A stretch of 64,000 nt of DNA from Mesorhizobium australicum (GCF_900177325.1 NZ_FXBL01000004.1:1240001-1304000); one strand, 5' to 3'; numbered from the stretch's first letter, positions 24,733-34,258 are shown. A program made the numbers and translations. The notes: generated from the letters alone by a model not told the origin.

Positions 24733-26525
24733 CCACGGCCGCCTTCGATGCGCGGCCGCCGCGCAGGCCAGCGATCCAGCTCTCTGAGTGGATCAAGAAT
24801 CCCGCCGTTCTGCTCCTGCCGGCAGCCGGTTTCCTCGCCTTCATCTACCTGCTGCCGCTGATCGACCTCGGCCGCATCAGCGTCAGCGGACCCACTTGGT
24901 CAGTCTACTTCGAGCGCGTCTTCTCGGTCCCGCTCTACTGGGAATCACTGCTGCGCACGATGCAGATATCGTTGACGGTCGCCTGCCTGTGCCTCGTACT
25001 TGGCTATCCGACCGCACTGCTGATCCATCGCAGCCGCGGGATCGTCCAGGTACTGATCGCGACCGCGATCGTGCTGCCTTACTTCATCGCGATCCTGATC
25101 CGCACCTATGCGTGGATGGTGCTGCTCGGCCGCAACGGGCCAATCAACAAGCTGATGGCGGCGCTGGGCGTCTTCGCCGAACCGGCGCAGCTGCTGTTCA
25201 ATCGCGGCAGCGTGCTGCTCGGCATGACCGCGGTGCTGCTGCCGCTCATGGTACTGAGCATCTATGCGAGCGTAGCGCGGCTGGACCAGAGTCTTGCGCG
25301 CGCGGCGCTGGCGGCGGGAGCGGGACCCATCGCTGTTTTCTGGCGGGTGCTGTTCCCCCTGACGCTGCCCGGCGTCGGCGCCGGCTTCCTGCTGGTCTTC
25401 GTGACCGCGCTCGGCTTCTTCATCACGCCCACCCTGCTCGGCGGGCCAGGCGACCAGATGTTCGCCATGCACATCACCCAGCAGGCCGACTTCGCTACGT
25501 CGGAGGGCTTTCTGCAGTCGCTCGCGGTCGTGCTGCTCGTCATCACGCTCGCGGTGGTGGGCATCGCCGGCCGCTTCCTCGGCTTCGAGTTTATCTGGGG
25601 CGGCGGCAAGCTGTCGGATTCGGTGGAAAAGCCCACCGCCGTCGCGGCGCAAAGCGCGACCGACGGCCGACGGTCGCTCGCCAGCGCCATCGCCGACGTG
25701 ATCGGCTGGCCATTGCTGCGCCTGGCCGGGCACCTCCCGGCGAGTTTCGGCACCTGGACCGTACGCCTGATGGGCGGCCTCGTGGTGGCGGGGCTGATCC
25801 TGCCCATTGTGGTGGTGATGATCATCTCGTTCAGCAGCGCCACCTACCTGACCTTCCCGCCGCCGTCGTTCTCGCTGCGCTGGTACGAGAAGTTCTTCTC
25901 CGATTCCAACTGGATGTCGGCGTTCTGGAATTCCCTGGTAATCGCCTCCATGTCGGCCTGCATCGCGGTGACGCTGGGCGCGTCGGCGGCGATGGGCATC
26001 GTGCGCAGCCGAATCAAGGGCAAATCGGCGATCATGCTGTTGCTGGTCAGCCCGGTGATCGTGCCGCCGGTGGTGCTCGGCCTGTCGCTCTACTCGCTGT
26101 TCCTGCGCTTCGACCTGGTCGGCTCGATGTGGGGACTGGCCGCCGCGCATGCCATCGGCGGCCTTCCTCTCGTCGTCGTTATCCTGTCGGCGGCGCTGCA
26201 GGCGGTCGATCCGCGGCTAGAGCAGGCCGCGGCTGTCCATGGCGCCTCGCCGCTGACGGTGTTCCGCACCGTGACGCTGCCGGCGATCGCTCCCGGCCTT
26301 GCCGCTGCGACCTTCTTCGCCTTCCTGCACTCGTTCGACGAACTGGTGCTCTCTCTGTTCCTGTCGAGTGCGCATCTGCGGACCCTGCCGCTGATGCTGT
26401 GGGCCGACATCAACTACCAACTCAATCCGGTCCTCGCTGTCGTGTCGACACTCGAGGTCCTGCTTGTCGTGGGAGGAATAGCTCTTGCGCGCCCGGTTCT
26501 CACTCGGTCGCGGGGAGTCGCTTGA
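24729..26525 (+). CDS. Fused ABC permease: PotB-like and PotC-like domains in one chain
   Basis: The 598-residue protein contains two complete permease units. The first (about residues 25-290) carries the EAA-type loop 'ARAALAAGAGPIAVFWRVLF' and the second (about 335-590) carries 'EQAAAVHGASPLTVFRTVTL'. Spermidine/putrescine importers normally encode these as separate PotB and PotC chains of about 280 residues, so this is a gene fusion with a 40-50 residue linker. Fused two-domain permeases are known in the iron (FbpB) branch, so an iron(III)-type transporter must be considered, but the receptor is polyamine-like. The start overlaps the ATPase stop by four bases. Confidence 0.9.
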   Translation: MTTAAFDARPPRRPAIQLSEWIKNPAVLLLPAAGFLAFIYLLPLIDLGRISVSGPTWSVYFERVFSVPLYWESLLRTMQISLTVACLCLVLGYPTALLIHRSRGIVQVLIATAIVLPYFIAILIRTYAWMVLLGRNGPINKLMAALGVFAEPAQLLFNRGSVLLGMTAVLLPLMVLSIYASVARLDQSLARAALAAGAGPIAVFWRVLFPLTLPGVGAGFLLVFVTALGFFITPTLLGGPGDQMFAMHITQQADFATSEGFLQSLAVVLLVITLAVVGIAGRFLGFEFIWGGGKLSDSVEKPTAVAAQSATDGRRSLASAIADVIGWPLLRLAGHLPASFGTWTVRLMGGLVVAGLILPIVVVMIISFSSATYLTFPPPSFSLRWYEKFFSDSNWMSAFWNSLVIASMSACIAVTLGASAAMGIVRSRIKGKSAIMLLLVSPVIVPPVVLGLSLYSLFLRFDLVGSMWGLAAAHAIGGLPLVVVILSAALQAVDPRLEQAAAVHGASPLTVFRTVTLPAIAPGLAAATFFAFLHSFDELVLSLFLSSAHLRTLPLMLWADINYQLNPVLAVVSTLEVLLVVGGIALARPVLTRSRGVA

Positions 26526-26557
26526 CACTGCAAAAATCCAACGGAGGAGACGAGACT

Positions 26558-27649
26558 ATGATTGCAAGGACATTACGCACTCTGTCGCCGGCTTTGCTTG
26601 CGGCGACCGTCATGATGACGGTCGGCGCGGGCGCGGCCATGGCCCAGAGCAAGGAAGTCATTATGCAGGATCCGGGCGGCGGCTACGGCGAAGCGCTTCG
26701 CAAGGTGATGTACGACCCGTTCGAGAAGGAGACCGGGATCAAGGTCATTACCGTGCAAGAGGCGCGTAGCGGTCCCCGCATCAAGGCCCAGGCCGAAGCC
26801 GGCAAGGCGGAATGGGACCTGACCTTCATCTTCGACCAGGAGACCAAGCTGCTTGGCGATTGCTGCCTTGAGGATATCGACTATTCGATGCTGTCGGAGC
26901 CGGCCCAGAAGACGCTGGCCGCGATGCCGGAGAACCTGAAGCGCAAGAAGGGCGTGGCGCTGCAGGTGATCGGGTTGTCGATCGTCTACAACACGGACAA
27001 GTTCAGCGGCGACAACGTGCCAAAGAGCTGGGCCGATTTCTGGGACGTCGAGAAGTTCCCGGGTCGCCGCTGCCTGCCGGGCTGGCCGCGCTTCGTATTC
27101 GAAGCTGCGCTAATGGCCGACGGCGTCGAGAAGGACAAGCTCTACCCGCTCGACATGGAGCGCGCGCTGAAGAAGGTCGCCGAGATCAAGCCGCACATCG
27201 CCAAATGGTGGACGACTTCGGCGCAGCCGCCGCAGCTGTTGTTGGATGGCGAGGCCGACATGTGCATGGCCTATACCGGCTCGATGAGCAAGCTTGCGCT
27301 CGAAGGCGCGCCGGTCGAACTCGAGTGGAACCAGGGCTTCGTCTATTACGACTTCTTCTCGATCCCCAAGGGCGCGCCCAACCGCGAGAACGCGCACAAG
27401 CTCCTGTCGTGGCGACTCGATCCGCAGCGCGCAGCCGAACTGACGTCCAACTTCCCGGTGGCGCTGCCGTCCCCGGTGGTGTTCGAAGCGGCCGATCCCG
27501 CGATCAGCATCTATTGGGCCAACAACCCGAAGAACGTCTCGCGGGCGATCGAGTGGAGCCCGGACTACTGGGGCGCACCTTCGCCGGCCGGTAACTCCAC
27601 CAACGAAGAGTACGGCCAGGAGAAGCTGAACGGGCTCCTCGCACAGTAA
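26558..27649 (+). CDS. ABC transporter periplasmic receptor, PotD/extracellular solute-binding family
   Basis: The 363-residue precursor has a Sec signal peptide ending near 'AGAAMAQS' (residue 29). The mature part begins 'KEVIMQDPGGGYGEALRKVM' and contains 'GVALQVIGLSIVYNTDKF' and 'PKSWADFWDVEKFPGRRCLP', the usual hinge and Trp-rich pieces of spermidine/putrescine-type receptors. The start has a GGAGGAGA ribosome site. The frame is open far upstream through the permease gene, but that is a shadow frame. A terminator follows the stop. The ligand is unknown; nearby CoA-transferases and aldehyde dehydrogenase suggest an organic acid or amine. Confidence 0.9.
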   Translation: MIARTLRTLSPALLAATVMMTVGAGAAMAQSKEVIMQDPGGGYGEALRKVMYDPFEKETGIKVITVQEARSGPRIKAQAEAGKAEWDLTFIFDQETKLLGDCCLEDIDYSMLSEPAQKTLAAMPENLKRKKGVALQVIGLSIVYNTDKFSGDNVPKSWADFWDVEKFPGRRCLPGWPRFVFEAALMADGVEKDKLYPLDMERALKKVAEIKPHIAKWWTTSAQPPQLLLDGEADMCMAYTGSMSKLALEGAPVELEWNQGFVYYDFFSIPKGAPNRENAHKLLSWRLDPQRAAELTSNFPVALPSPVVFEAADPAISIYWANNPKNVSRAIEWSPDYWGAPSPAGNSTNEEYGQEKLNGLLAQ

Positions 27650-27669
27650 CGTCTCCCAACACGACCCCC

Positions 27670-27700
27670 GGGCGGCTGCGATACTGTATCGTAGTCGCCC
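27670..27700 (+). terminator. Probable intrinsic terminator after the importer operon
   Basis: The arms GGGCGGCTGCGATA and TATCGTAGTCGCCC pair over 14 positions (two G-U pairs) around the loop CTG, followed by TTGTC. It lies 20 bases after the receptor stop and 70 bases before the IclR gene. Confidence 0.65.
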
Positions 27701-27770
27701 TTGTCAGTGGGCTTTGGCGGCGCGGCCCGGCGTGCTACAGCCCCCGGGTTGGACATCGAAGCGGTCATAC

Positions 27771-28526
27771 ATGGACAAAGCCTTCACCAAAGGACTGAGA
27801 CTTCTCGAAACGCTTGCGCTCAGTGAACAGCCCAGAGGCGTGACCGATCTTGCGGCGGAACTCAAGTTCACCAAGAGCAATGTGCACCGCCTGCTGACGA
27901 CGCTGCAACTCCAGGGCTATGTCCGCCAGATCCAGCCGCACAGCACCTATGAACTCACCACGCGGATCTGGGAGCTTGGCAATCTCGTCATCCGCCGCAT
28001 GGATCTCGTCAAGCTGGCACGCCCTGCGATGACCAAGCTCGCCGCCGCGACGGGCGAGACAATCCATCTGTCGGTGCTGCAGGACACCGAGGTGCTCTAC
28101 GTCGACAAGATCGAGAGCGACCACCATATTCGCGCCAACACCAGCGTTGGCGCCCGGGCGCCCGCCTACACGGTGGCGACCGGCAAAGCTATGCTGGCGC
28201 AGCTCCCCGACAGCTATCTCGAACGTTTTCGCCCATTGCTGAAGCGCTACACCGATACCACGCGCACCACGATGGAGGAGCTGCGCGAGGACGTGGAACT
28301 GGCGCGTTCGCAGGGCTATGCCTCTGTGCTTCACGGCGAATGGCGCGAGGGTATCGCGGCCTGTGCCTGCGCCATCCTGGGCCGCGACGGCGAGCTGGTC
28401 GGCGCGATCGGCATGTCGGGCCCGGATACGCGCATCAAGCGCAAGCACATCAAGCAGTTCTCCGTCGATGTCATCGAGGCGGCACGCAGCATCTCTACCG
28501 CCCTCGGCTACACGGCCCGCGGCTGA
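27771..28526 (+). CDS. IclR-family transcriptional regulator
   Basis: The 251-residue protein has an N-terminal winged helix ('[20 protein letters not shown]' is the helix-turn-helix, residues 20-39) and a C-terminal effector-binding IclR domain with '[16 protein letters not shown]' and '[20 protein letters not shown]'. IclR proteins act as dimers that sense small aromatic or aliphatic acids. It sits between the importer and the aldehyde dehydrogenase and is the best candidate to bind the palindromes at 23356 and 23542. The start at 27771 gives normal family length; an ATG-like opening at 27714 adds an unconserved leader. Confidence 0.92.
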   Translation: MDKAFTKGLRLLETLALSEQPRGVTDLAAELKFTKSNVHRLLTTLQLQGYVRQIQPHSTYELTTRIWELGNLVIRRMDLVKLARPAMTKLAAATGETIHLSVLQDTEVLYVDKIESDHHIRANTSVGARAPAYTVATGKAMLAQLPDSYLERFRPLLKRYTDTTRTTMEELREDVELARSQGYASVLHGEWREGIAACACAILGRDGELVGAIGMSGPDTRIKRKHIKQFSVDVIEAARSISTALGYTARG

Positions 28527-28570
28527 GCCGCGAAACCCGCCATCCCATCTCGTTCATCGAAGGACGCCCT

Positions 28571-30013
28571 ATGTCGATTCCCTATCCGAACACGAAGCTC
28601 TTCATCGACGGCCAATGGCGCGATGCCAGCGACGGCCGCACGATCGAGGTCGGCGATCCGGCAACAGGGATGACGATCGGCAACGTGGCCCATGCGAGCC
28701 GTGGCGACCTGGACGACGCGCTCGCGGCCGCCGACAAGGGGTCGCGCATCTGGGCGGCGACGGGAGCGTTCGACCGCTACAAGCTGATGCGCAAGGCGGC
28801 CGAGCTGCTGCGCTCGCGCGCCGACACGATCGCCGGAATCATGACGCTCGAGCAAGGCAAGCCACTGGCCGAAGCGCGTTCGGAAACCATGGGCGGCGCC
28901 GACACGATCGACTGGTTCGCCGAGGAGGCGCGGCGCGCGTACGGACAAATCATCCCGGCGCGCATGGGCGGCGTGTCGCAGTTCGCCATCAAGCTGCCGG
29001 TCGGGCCAGTCGCGGCCTTTACGCCCTGGAATTTCCCGATCAACCAGATCGTGCGCAAGCTCTCTGCGGCGATTGCCGCCGGCTGCTCGATCATCGTCAA
29101 GGCGCCGGAGGAAACGCCGGCCTCGCCGGCCGAACTTATCCGCTGCTTCATTGATGCCGGCATCCCGGCAGGCGTCGTCAACCTCGTCTACGGTGTGCCG
29201 TCCGAAATCTCCGAATACCTCATCCCGCATCCGGTGATCCGCAAGATCTCCTTCACAGGCTCCACACCGGTCGGAAAGCACCTGGCCAGCCTCGCCGGCC
29301 TGCACATGAAACGCGCCACGATGGAACTGGGCGGCCACGCGCCGGCAATCGTCTTCGACGACGCCGACGTCGCCAAGGCGATCAAGGTCCTGTCGGCCAG
29401 CAAGTACCGCAATGCCGGTCAGGTCTGCATCTCGCCGACGCGCTTCCTGATCCAGGACGGAGTCTACGACCAGTTCCTCGACGGTATCACCAGCGCCGCC
29501 AGGGCGATCAAGGTCGGCAGTGGCCTCGATCCGGAGAGCCAGATGGGGCCGCTGGCGAACGAGCGCCGTATTCCGGCGATCGAAGGGCTGCTCGCCGACG
29601 CCGTGTCGCGCGGCGCCGAAGTCACCGCGGGCGGGCGGCGCATCGGCAATGTCGGGAACTTCTTCGAGCCGACCGTGGTCGCCAACGCTCCGACGGATTC
29701 GCGCATCATGAACGAGGAACCGTTCGGCCCGGTCGCGATCGTCAACCGCTTCTCCAGCCTTGACGAAGTGGTCGACGAGGCGAACCGGCTACCCTTCGGC
29801 CTCGCCTCCTACGCCTTCACGCGGTCGGCGGAGACGATCAGGGCGCTCGGCCTGCGCATCGACGCAGGCATGACCACGATCAACCACAACGGCCTCGCCT
29901 TGCCGGAAGTGCCGTTCGGCGGCGTGCGCGATTCGGGCTACGGCACTGAGGGCGGATCCGAGGCGATCGAGGCCTATCTGGTGACCAAATACGTGACCGA
30001 GATGGCGGCCTAG
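28571..30013 (+). CDS. NAD(P)-dependent aldehyde dehydrogenase, GabD/AldA-like
   Basis: The 480-residue enzyme has the aldehyde dehydrogenase catalytic Cys in '[12 protein letters not shown]' (Cys286), general base Glu in 'TMELGGHAP' (Glu252), '[10 protein letters not shown]' and '[10 protein letters not shown]' (cofactor site). It is closest in type to succinate-semialdehyde or glycolaldehyde dehydrogenases of the GabD group. It lies 44 bases after the IclR gene and could oxidise an aldehyde released by the aldolase in the divergent operon (inference). It converges on the AcuI-like gene. Confidence 0.92.
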   Translation: MSIPYPNTKLFIDGQWRDASDGRTIEVGDPATGMTIGNVAHASRGDLDDALAAADKGSRIWAATGAFDRYKLMRKAAELLRSRADTIAGIMTLEQGKPLAEARSETMGGADTIDWFAEEARRAYGQIIPARMGGVSQFAIKLPVGPVAAFTPWNFPINQIVRKLSAAIAAGCSIIVKAPEETPASPAELIRCFIDAGIPAGVVNLVYGVPSEISEYLIPHPVIRKISFTGSTPVGKHLASLAGLHMKRATMELGGHAPAIVFDDADVAKAIKVLSASKYRNAGQVCISPTRFLIQDGVYDQFLDGITSAARAIKVGSGLDPESQMGPLANERRIPAIEGLLADAVSRGAEVTAGGRRIGNVGNFFEPTVVANAPTDSRIMNEEPFGPVAIVNRFSSLDEVVDEANRLPFGLASYAFTRSAETIRALGLRIDAGMTTINHNGLALPEVPFGGVRDSGYGTEGGSEAIEAYLVTKYVTEMAA

Positions 30014-30073
30014 AAGCCGCTGACCAGCCGCTCGCGCGACGGGCTGGCGGCGGGTTAGGGCCTGGCAAGCGCC

Positions 30074-31069
30074 TCAGGCCGAGACGTCGATGACGACACG
30101 TCCCTGGATCTTCCCGGCCACGATCTCCTCGGCCAGTCGAGGCAGGTCGGACAGCGGCTCGACGCGGGCGATGCGGGCGAGGTGGGCGGCGTCGAGATGA
30201 GCGGCCAGGGTGCGCCAGGCGCGCTCGCGTTTCTTCGCCGGCGCCATGACGCTGTCGATGCCGATGAGGGTCACGCCGCGCAGGATGTGTGGCGCGACCG
30301 AGCCGGGCAGGTCCATTCCACCGGCCAGTCCGCAGGCGGCCACGGCGCCGCCATAGAAGGTCTGTGCAAGAACGTTGGCGAGGGTGGTGGAGCCGACCGA
30401 ATCGATGGCACCGCCCCAGCGCTCCTTCTGCAGGGCGCCACCCCTTTCGGCCAAGGTCGCGCGGTCGACGAAGCCGGTCGCACCGAGTTCGGTCAGGTAG
30501 GCATGGGATTCGGGACGTCCGGTGGACGCGGTAACCGTGTAGCCTTTGCGGGCGAGCAGGCTGATGGCGGTTGAACCGACGCCGCCGGCCGCCCCGGTGA
30601 CCAGCACCTCGCGGCCGCCTGCTTCGATCGAGCCCCAGTCCTCCAGGGCATCGACGCACAGCGCGGCCGTGTAGCCGGCGGTGCCGATCGCCATTGCCTG
30701 TTCGAGGCTGAAGGCGTCGGGAAGCCGCGTCAGCCATTGCGGCTTGAGGCGTTGGAAGCGGGTGTAGCCGCCCCATTCGGTCTCGGAGAGGCCCCAGCCG
30801 TTCACGACGACTTTGTCGCCCGCCTGCCACTCGGGCGAGCGGCTCTCGACGACTGTGCCGGCGAGATCGATGCCCGCGACCATGGGCAGTCGGCGAGCGA
30901 TGCGACCCTTGCCCGACACGGCCAGGCCGTCCTTGTAGTTCAGCGTCGAATAGGAGACCTCGACCAGCACGTCGTGATCGGGCAGTTCCGAAAGCGCAAG
31001 CTGGCGGAAGGCGGCTTTCGGCTTGCCCTCCTCGTCGACGATCATCAGGGCGCGGAATGTGTCGCTCAC
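30074..31069 (-). CDS. acuI: Acrylyl-CoA reductase-type zinc-independent medium-chain dehydrogenase (AcuI/YhdH family)
   Basis: The 331-residue protein is a YhdH/AcuI-type quinone oxidoreductase-like reductase: 'SYSTLNYKDGLAVSGKGRIA' at the N-terminus, 'WGGYTRFQRLKPQWL', the NADPH motif 'VLVTGAAGGVGSTAISLLA', and 'GIDSVMAPAKKRERAW'. AcuI reduces acryloyl-CoA to propionyl-CoA with NADPH, protecting cells from acrylate made during DMSP or 3-hydroxypropionate use. It lies 21 bases downstream of the FadR-type regulator on the same strand. Assignment to AcuI rather than a general quinone reductase is by family resemblance. Confidence 0.88.
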   Translation of the reverse strand: MSDTFRALMIVDEEGKPKAAFRQLALSELPDHDVLVEVSYSTLNYKDGLAVSGKGRIARRLPMVAGIDLAGTVVESRSPEWQAGDKVVVNGWGLSETEWGGYTRFQRLKPQWLTRLPDAFSLEQAMAIGTAGYTAALCVDALEDWGSIEAGGREVLVTGAAGGVGSTAISLLARKGYTVTASTGRPESHAYLTELGATGFVDRATLAERGGALQKERWGGAIDSVGSTTLANVLAQTFYGGAVAACGLAGGMDLPGSVAPHILRGVTLIGIDSVMAPAKKRERAWRTLAAHLDAAHLARIARVEPLSDLPRLAEEIVAGKIQGRVVIDVSA

Positions 31070-31090
31070 GGTGTTTCCTCTCTTCAGGTT

Positions 31091-31846
31091 TCAGGCCGTC
31101 GCCGGTCGGTTGGCGCGGGCGGCGCGCCGCTCGAGCGCTGCGGTGACCTCGCTGTGCATGCCTTCTAGATGGCGGCGCATCAGCGCAGCGGCCGCGTCGC
31201 CGTCACGCTGCTCGACGGCGCGCAGGATGCGTTCGTGCGCGTCCGACGTGCGCTTGCGCTCGCGGGTGCGGTAGGTCAGCAGGTTCGTGACCGGAATGAA
31301 GCTCTCGATCACCGTATGCATCATCAATTGCATCGGGCCGTTTGCTGTGGCGGTCACCAGAGCGCGGTGGAAACGCACGTCCGAGGCGCAGAACTCCTCG
31401 TCGGACAGATCCTCTTGCCGCTGCAGCGCGATCTCCGCGGCCATTGCATCGATGTCGGCCTCCGACCGGTTCGCGGCGGCCATCCGGCAACAGACGATCT
31501 CGGTCTCGATACGGGCAGAGACCATTTCGTCCCCGCCGAAGGCGCCGAGGCCGACCAGCAGCGTCGTGGCGCCGGTGAGGGTCCGGCTGACGGCGTCGAT
31601 GTCGGGGCGGGTGACGAAATTGCCGCCCGCGGGGCCGCGCCGCGAACTGATTAGATTCTGCGCCGCGAGCCGCTTCAGCGCCTCCCGTACCGTCGGCCGC
31701 GAGACCTTGAAGCGGCGCGCCATCTCCTCCTCGTTGGGAAGGCGCTCGTCGATGCGCAGACGGCCGTCCATGATGGCGGCACGGATCGTCTCGGCGACCT
31801 GCCTAGCCAGTCCGGACCGCACGATGGTGTCGTAGTTCAGCTCCAC
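31091..31846 (-). CDS. GntR-family regulator, FadR/FCD subfamily
   Basis: The 251-residue protein has a GntR winged helix at residues 5-75 ('EEMARRFKVSRPTVREALKR') and a C-terminal all-helical FCD domain with 'DVRFHRALVTATAN' and 'HERILRAVEQRDGDAAAALM', which include the His residues that bind a metal and carboxylate ligand. It starts at a GTG with GGAG nine bases upstream. FCD regulators usually repress neighbouring genes for hydroxy acids such as glycolate or lactate, which fits the divergent GlcD-type oxidoreductase. It is followed by the AcuI-like gene. Confidence 0.92.
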   Translation of the reverse strand: MELNYDTIVRSGLARQVAETIRAAIMDGRLRIDERLPNEEEMARRFKVSRPTVREALKRLAAQNLISSRRGPAGGNFVTRPDIDAVSRTLTGATTLLVGLGAFGGDEMVSARIETEIVCCRMAAANRSEADIDAMAAEIALQRQEDLSDEEFCASDVRFHRALVTATANGPMQLMMHTVIESFIPVTNLLTYRTRERKRTSDAHERILRAVEQRDGDAAAALMRRHLEGMHSEVTAALERRAARANRPATA

Positions 31847-31892
31847 AGCGTTCGGCTCCGTGGCTGGGTTTCTCAGGGACGCTCGATATCAG

Positions 31893-31918
31893 GATTGCAA
31901 TCTAATATAGGTTTGACA
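31893..31918. promoter_or_regulatory. Candidate operator and -35 element in the FadR-type/GlcD-type divergent gap
   Basis: The gap contains a perfect 10-base palindrome GATTGCAATC (31893-31902) and, 10 bases on, TTGACA (31913-31918) directed towards the GlcD-type gene. FCD regulators bind short palindromes in such positions. A clear -10 hexamer was not identified. Confidence 0.4.
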
Positions 31919-31970
31919 AATAGGGAATTGCGGATAGCCTCCCGACATACATTTTTCGCGAGACTCCATC

Positions 31971-33389
31971 ATGCTCGGTCCCGGATCGAATGCCCCTGAC
32001 GCCGGCGATGCCGCTGATCCAGCGCTGCTCGAGCGGCTGGCGTCGGCGCTGCCGCGCAACGCGCTTTTGGTCGGCGACGCAATCGATCCGCGCTACCAGG
32101 AGGACCGGCGCGGGCGGTACTCGGCGCGGCCACGCTTCATCGCGCGGCCTGGCACGACGGCGGAAGTCGCCGCCTGTCTCGCCGCCTGCAACGCTTTCGG
32201 CCAGACACTGGTCGTGCATGGTGGCCGCACAGGGTTGTCTGGCGGCCACCGCATCGCCGACGGGGAGGCGGTTCTATCGACCGAGCGTCTGACCTTGCTC
32301 GGCGACGTACAGCCGCTGACGCGCACGGTGCTGGCATCGGCGGGAACGCCGCTGCAGGCGGTGCAGGAGGCGGCCGCCGCCGCTGGCTATCAGTTCGGCG
32401 TCGACATTGGTGCGCGCGGTACCGCGACGGTAGGCGGCAATGTTGCCACCAATGCCGGCGGCATACGCGTGCTCCGCTACGGCATGTTCCGCGCCCAGGT
32501 GGCGGGGCTCGAAACGGTGCTCGCGGATGGTACGGTGCTTTCGGCGCTGCGCGGTCTCGACAAGGACAATGCCGGTTACGATCTCAACCAGCTCTTCATC
32601 GGCAGCGAAGGAACGCTGGGCGTGGTGACACGGGCTTTGCTGCGGCTCCATCCAAAACCGCTGGACGAGGCCAACGCCTTCGTCGCGCTGAGTTCGGTCG
32701 GGGCCGCGCTGGCGCTGCTCGAGCGGTTGCGCGCCGACGTCGGCTCCGGCCTGTCGGCCTTCGAGATCATGCTGCCACAAGCCTATGAGGGCGTGACCGG
32801 CTTCCTCGGCATGCCGCTTCCGCTTGCGGCGCGGGCACCTTTTTACGTGCTCGCCGAGGTGCAGGCCTTCCGCGACGACCAGACGATCGAGCGCTTCTCG
32901 CAGAGCCTGATGGAAGCGCTGGACGAGGGCAAGGCACAGGATGCGGTCGTGTCGCAGTCGTCGCGCGAATTCCAGGCGTTGTGGACGATGCGGGACTCCT
33001 GCGCCGACTACGTGCGCACCCGCGACCACATCATGGGCGGTGACCTCAGCGTGCCGATTCACCACGTCGAAGCCGTCCTGGCGGCGAGCCAGGCGGCCGT
33101 CCGGCGCATTGACCCCGATACCGAATTTATCGTCTTCGGCCATCTGGGCGACGGCAATCTGCATTATGTGATCCGCACCCCGAAAGCGCGCGAGGCAATG
33201 GTTGCTGTCTATGCCCTGGTGGCGGAGAGCGGCGGGTCGATTGCCGCCGAACACGGTATCGGTATCGACAAGAAGCCCTGGCTGCACCTATCGCGCAGTG
33301 CGGCCGAGATCAACACGATGCGTCGGTTGAAAGCCGCCCTCGACCCGAACGCAATCCTCAACCGCGGCCGCATCTTTGACACTGCCTGA
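31971..33389 (+). CDS. FAD-binding 2-hydroxyacid oxidoreductase, GlcD/D-lactate dehydrogenase family
   Basis: The 472-residue flavoprotein has an N-terminal PCMH-type FAD domain ('VVHGGRTGLSGGHRIADGEA', 'GARGTATVGGNVATNAGGIR', 'FIGSEGTLGVVTRALL') and a C-terminal FAD-oxidase domain with the metal/substrate histidines in 'FGHLGDGNLHYVI' and 'AAEHGIGIDKKPWL'. Members oxidise D-lactate, D-2-hydroxyglutarate or glycolate and pass electrons to a quinone or electron-transfer flavoprotein. It is divergent from the FadR-type regulator, its probable controller. No GlcE/GlcF partners are present, so it is more like the single-chain D-2-hydroxyacid dehydrogenases. Confidence 0.92.
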   Translation: MLGPGSNAPDAGDAADPALLERLASALPRNALLVGDAIDPRYQEDRRGRYSARPRFIARPGTTAEVAACLAACNAFGQTLVVHGGRTGLSGGHRIADGEAVLSTERLTLLGDVQPLTRTVLASAGTPLQAVQEAAAAAGYQFGVDIGARGTATVGGNVATNAGGIRVLRYGMFRAQVAGLETVLADGTVLSALRGLDKDNAGYDLNQLFIGSEGTLGVVTRALLRLHPKPLDEANAFVALSSVGAALALLERLRADVGSGLSAFEIMLPQAYEGVTGFLGMPLPLAARAPFYVLAEVQAFRDDQTIERFSQSLMEALDEGKAQDAVVSQSSREFQALWTMRDSCADYVRTRDHIMGGDLSVPIHHVEAVLAASQAAVRRIDPDTEFIVFGHLGDGNLHYVIRTPKAREAMVAVYALVAESGGSIAAEHGIGIDKKPWLHLSRSAAEINTMRRLKAALDPNAILNRGRIFDTA

Positions 33390-33915
33390 CAGTGAAGGTG
33401 AGTGGCAGTCTCAAATGGTGGGCTACTCCGGCTCGGCAAGACGACGCTAAAGTGTTGCATACTGTAGTTCGACAGGCTGACATCGCGCATAACTCGGTTC
33501 GACCGCCGAGACATCCATGCGATTTCGGGCAAGGAATGGTTCATCAGAAGATGGATGTCCAATTCCAAAACCGCTGCCGCCTGCGCCAGCTTTGGCGAAG
33601 ATCGTTGCCCGATTTCGAGAGCACAACCCGCTCCTCCTTGTGCTCGATCAGGTGTCCGCTGTCACTGCCAGCCGTGAACAGCCAGAACTCAGCCTAGACT
33701 GGACACAGGATGCGGCCAGCACGGATAGGTCGCAGGATGCAGCGGATCATCGCCGAGATAGAGGAATGTCGAAAGCTTTCTTCATACCACCCTTGGGCTT
33801 CGCTACAAAATTTCACGATGAAACGCTAAAAATCACAGTATTATCAGCATATAAAGTCGATACCAATCGTGGCTTGGCGAGGGCGCTCGAAAGCTCAAAA
33901 ATTGCGAAAATCATA
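33390..33915. other. Gene-free stretch left of the tRNA fragment
   Basis: About 525 bases without a recognisable gene on either strand. The last 200 bases are visibly more AT-rich than the surroundings. The open frame 33517-33963 spans it and the tRNA fragment and matches no family I recognise; it is most likely non-coding or debris of lost mobile DNA. Confidence 0.5.
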
Positions 33916-33956
33916 CTACGAATCTGGGGGTCAGGAGTTCGAATCTATTCGGGCGC
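33916..33956 (+). repeat. 3' half of tRNA-Arg(ACG): probable attachment-site scar
   Basis: Forty-one bases match the exact geometry of a tRNA from the anticodon loop to the acceptor end: CTACGAA (loop, anticodon ACG), TCTGG, GGGTC (variable), AGGAG, TTCGAAT (T loop), CTATT, CGGGCGC. The 5' half (expected to begin GCGCCCG-TAGCTCAG) is absent; the bases before the loop cannot pair with TCTGG. One T-stem pair is broken (G-A). Such 3' fragments are left where an integrase copies the tRNA end as attL or attR. It cannot encode a functional tRNA. Confidence 0.75.
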
Positions 33957-34116
33957 CATTTAACCCACTAAGGTCACGTATATATTCGACGATCTCCCAA
34001 ATGCACCCAGCATAAGATTCCGTTTAGTCTGGGTTTTCGCGCCTGGGCGCGGAGACACTGGCAACACATGGCTCGGTCCTCTATCGCGAGCGGCGACCGT
34101 TGGCATCACGCCTAGG

Positions 34117-34237
34117 GTGCGGCACAGCGATTACATCGGCGCGTGGATCGACACGATGCGCGAGGCTTCCCGCGTCGTCTTCCGCGCAGCCTCCCAGGTC
34201 AGCAAGGCGGCCATCTGGATTCTCTCCCTCCAACTAG
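34117..34237 (+). pseudogene. ArdC-family antirestriction protein, C-terminal remnant
   Basis: Reading from 34117 gives 'HSDYIGAWIDTMREASRVVF' and then 'RAASQVSKAAIWI', the C-terminal helix region of ArdC-type proteins (DUF1738/zincin-like domain; usual form HAAYI.SWIK.L..DKRAIF.AA..AQ.A). Nothing upstream continues the family, and the frame runs into the left end of the IS element. ArdC proteins protect incoming conjugative DNA, so this is debris of a plasmid or integrative element. Confidence 0.65.
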
Positions 34238-34258
34238 GCCGTAGACTCATTACGTTTG

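Noticed and set aside
24788..27649. A 953-residue plus-strand open frame
   Set aside because: Its first two thirds are an out-of-frame reading of the fused permease gene; only the part from 26558, with signal peptide and ribosome site, is real.
30014..30073. Hairpin-like GC repeats between the convergent aldehyde dehydrogenase and AcuI genes
   Set aside because: Several short overlapping stems are possible but none is long or followed by a T-run, so I could not support a specific terminator.
33916..33956. A functional tRNA gene
   Set aside because: Only the 3' half is present; the acceptor 5' strand, D arm and anticodon-stem 5' strand are missing.
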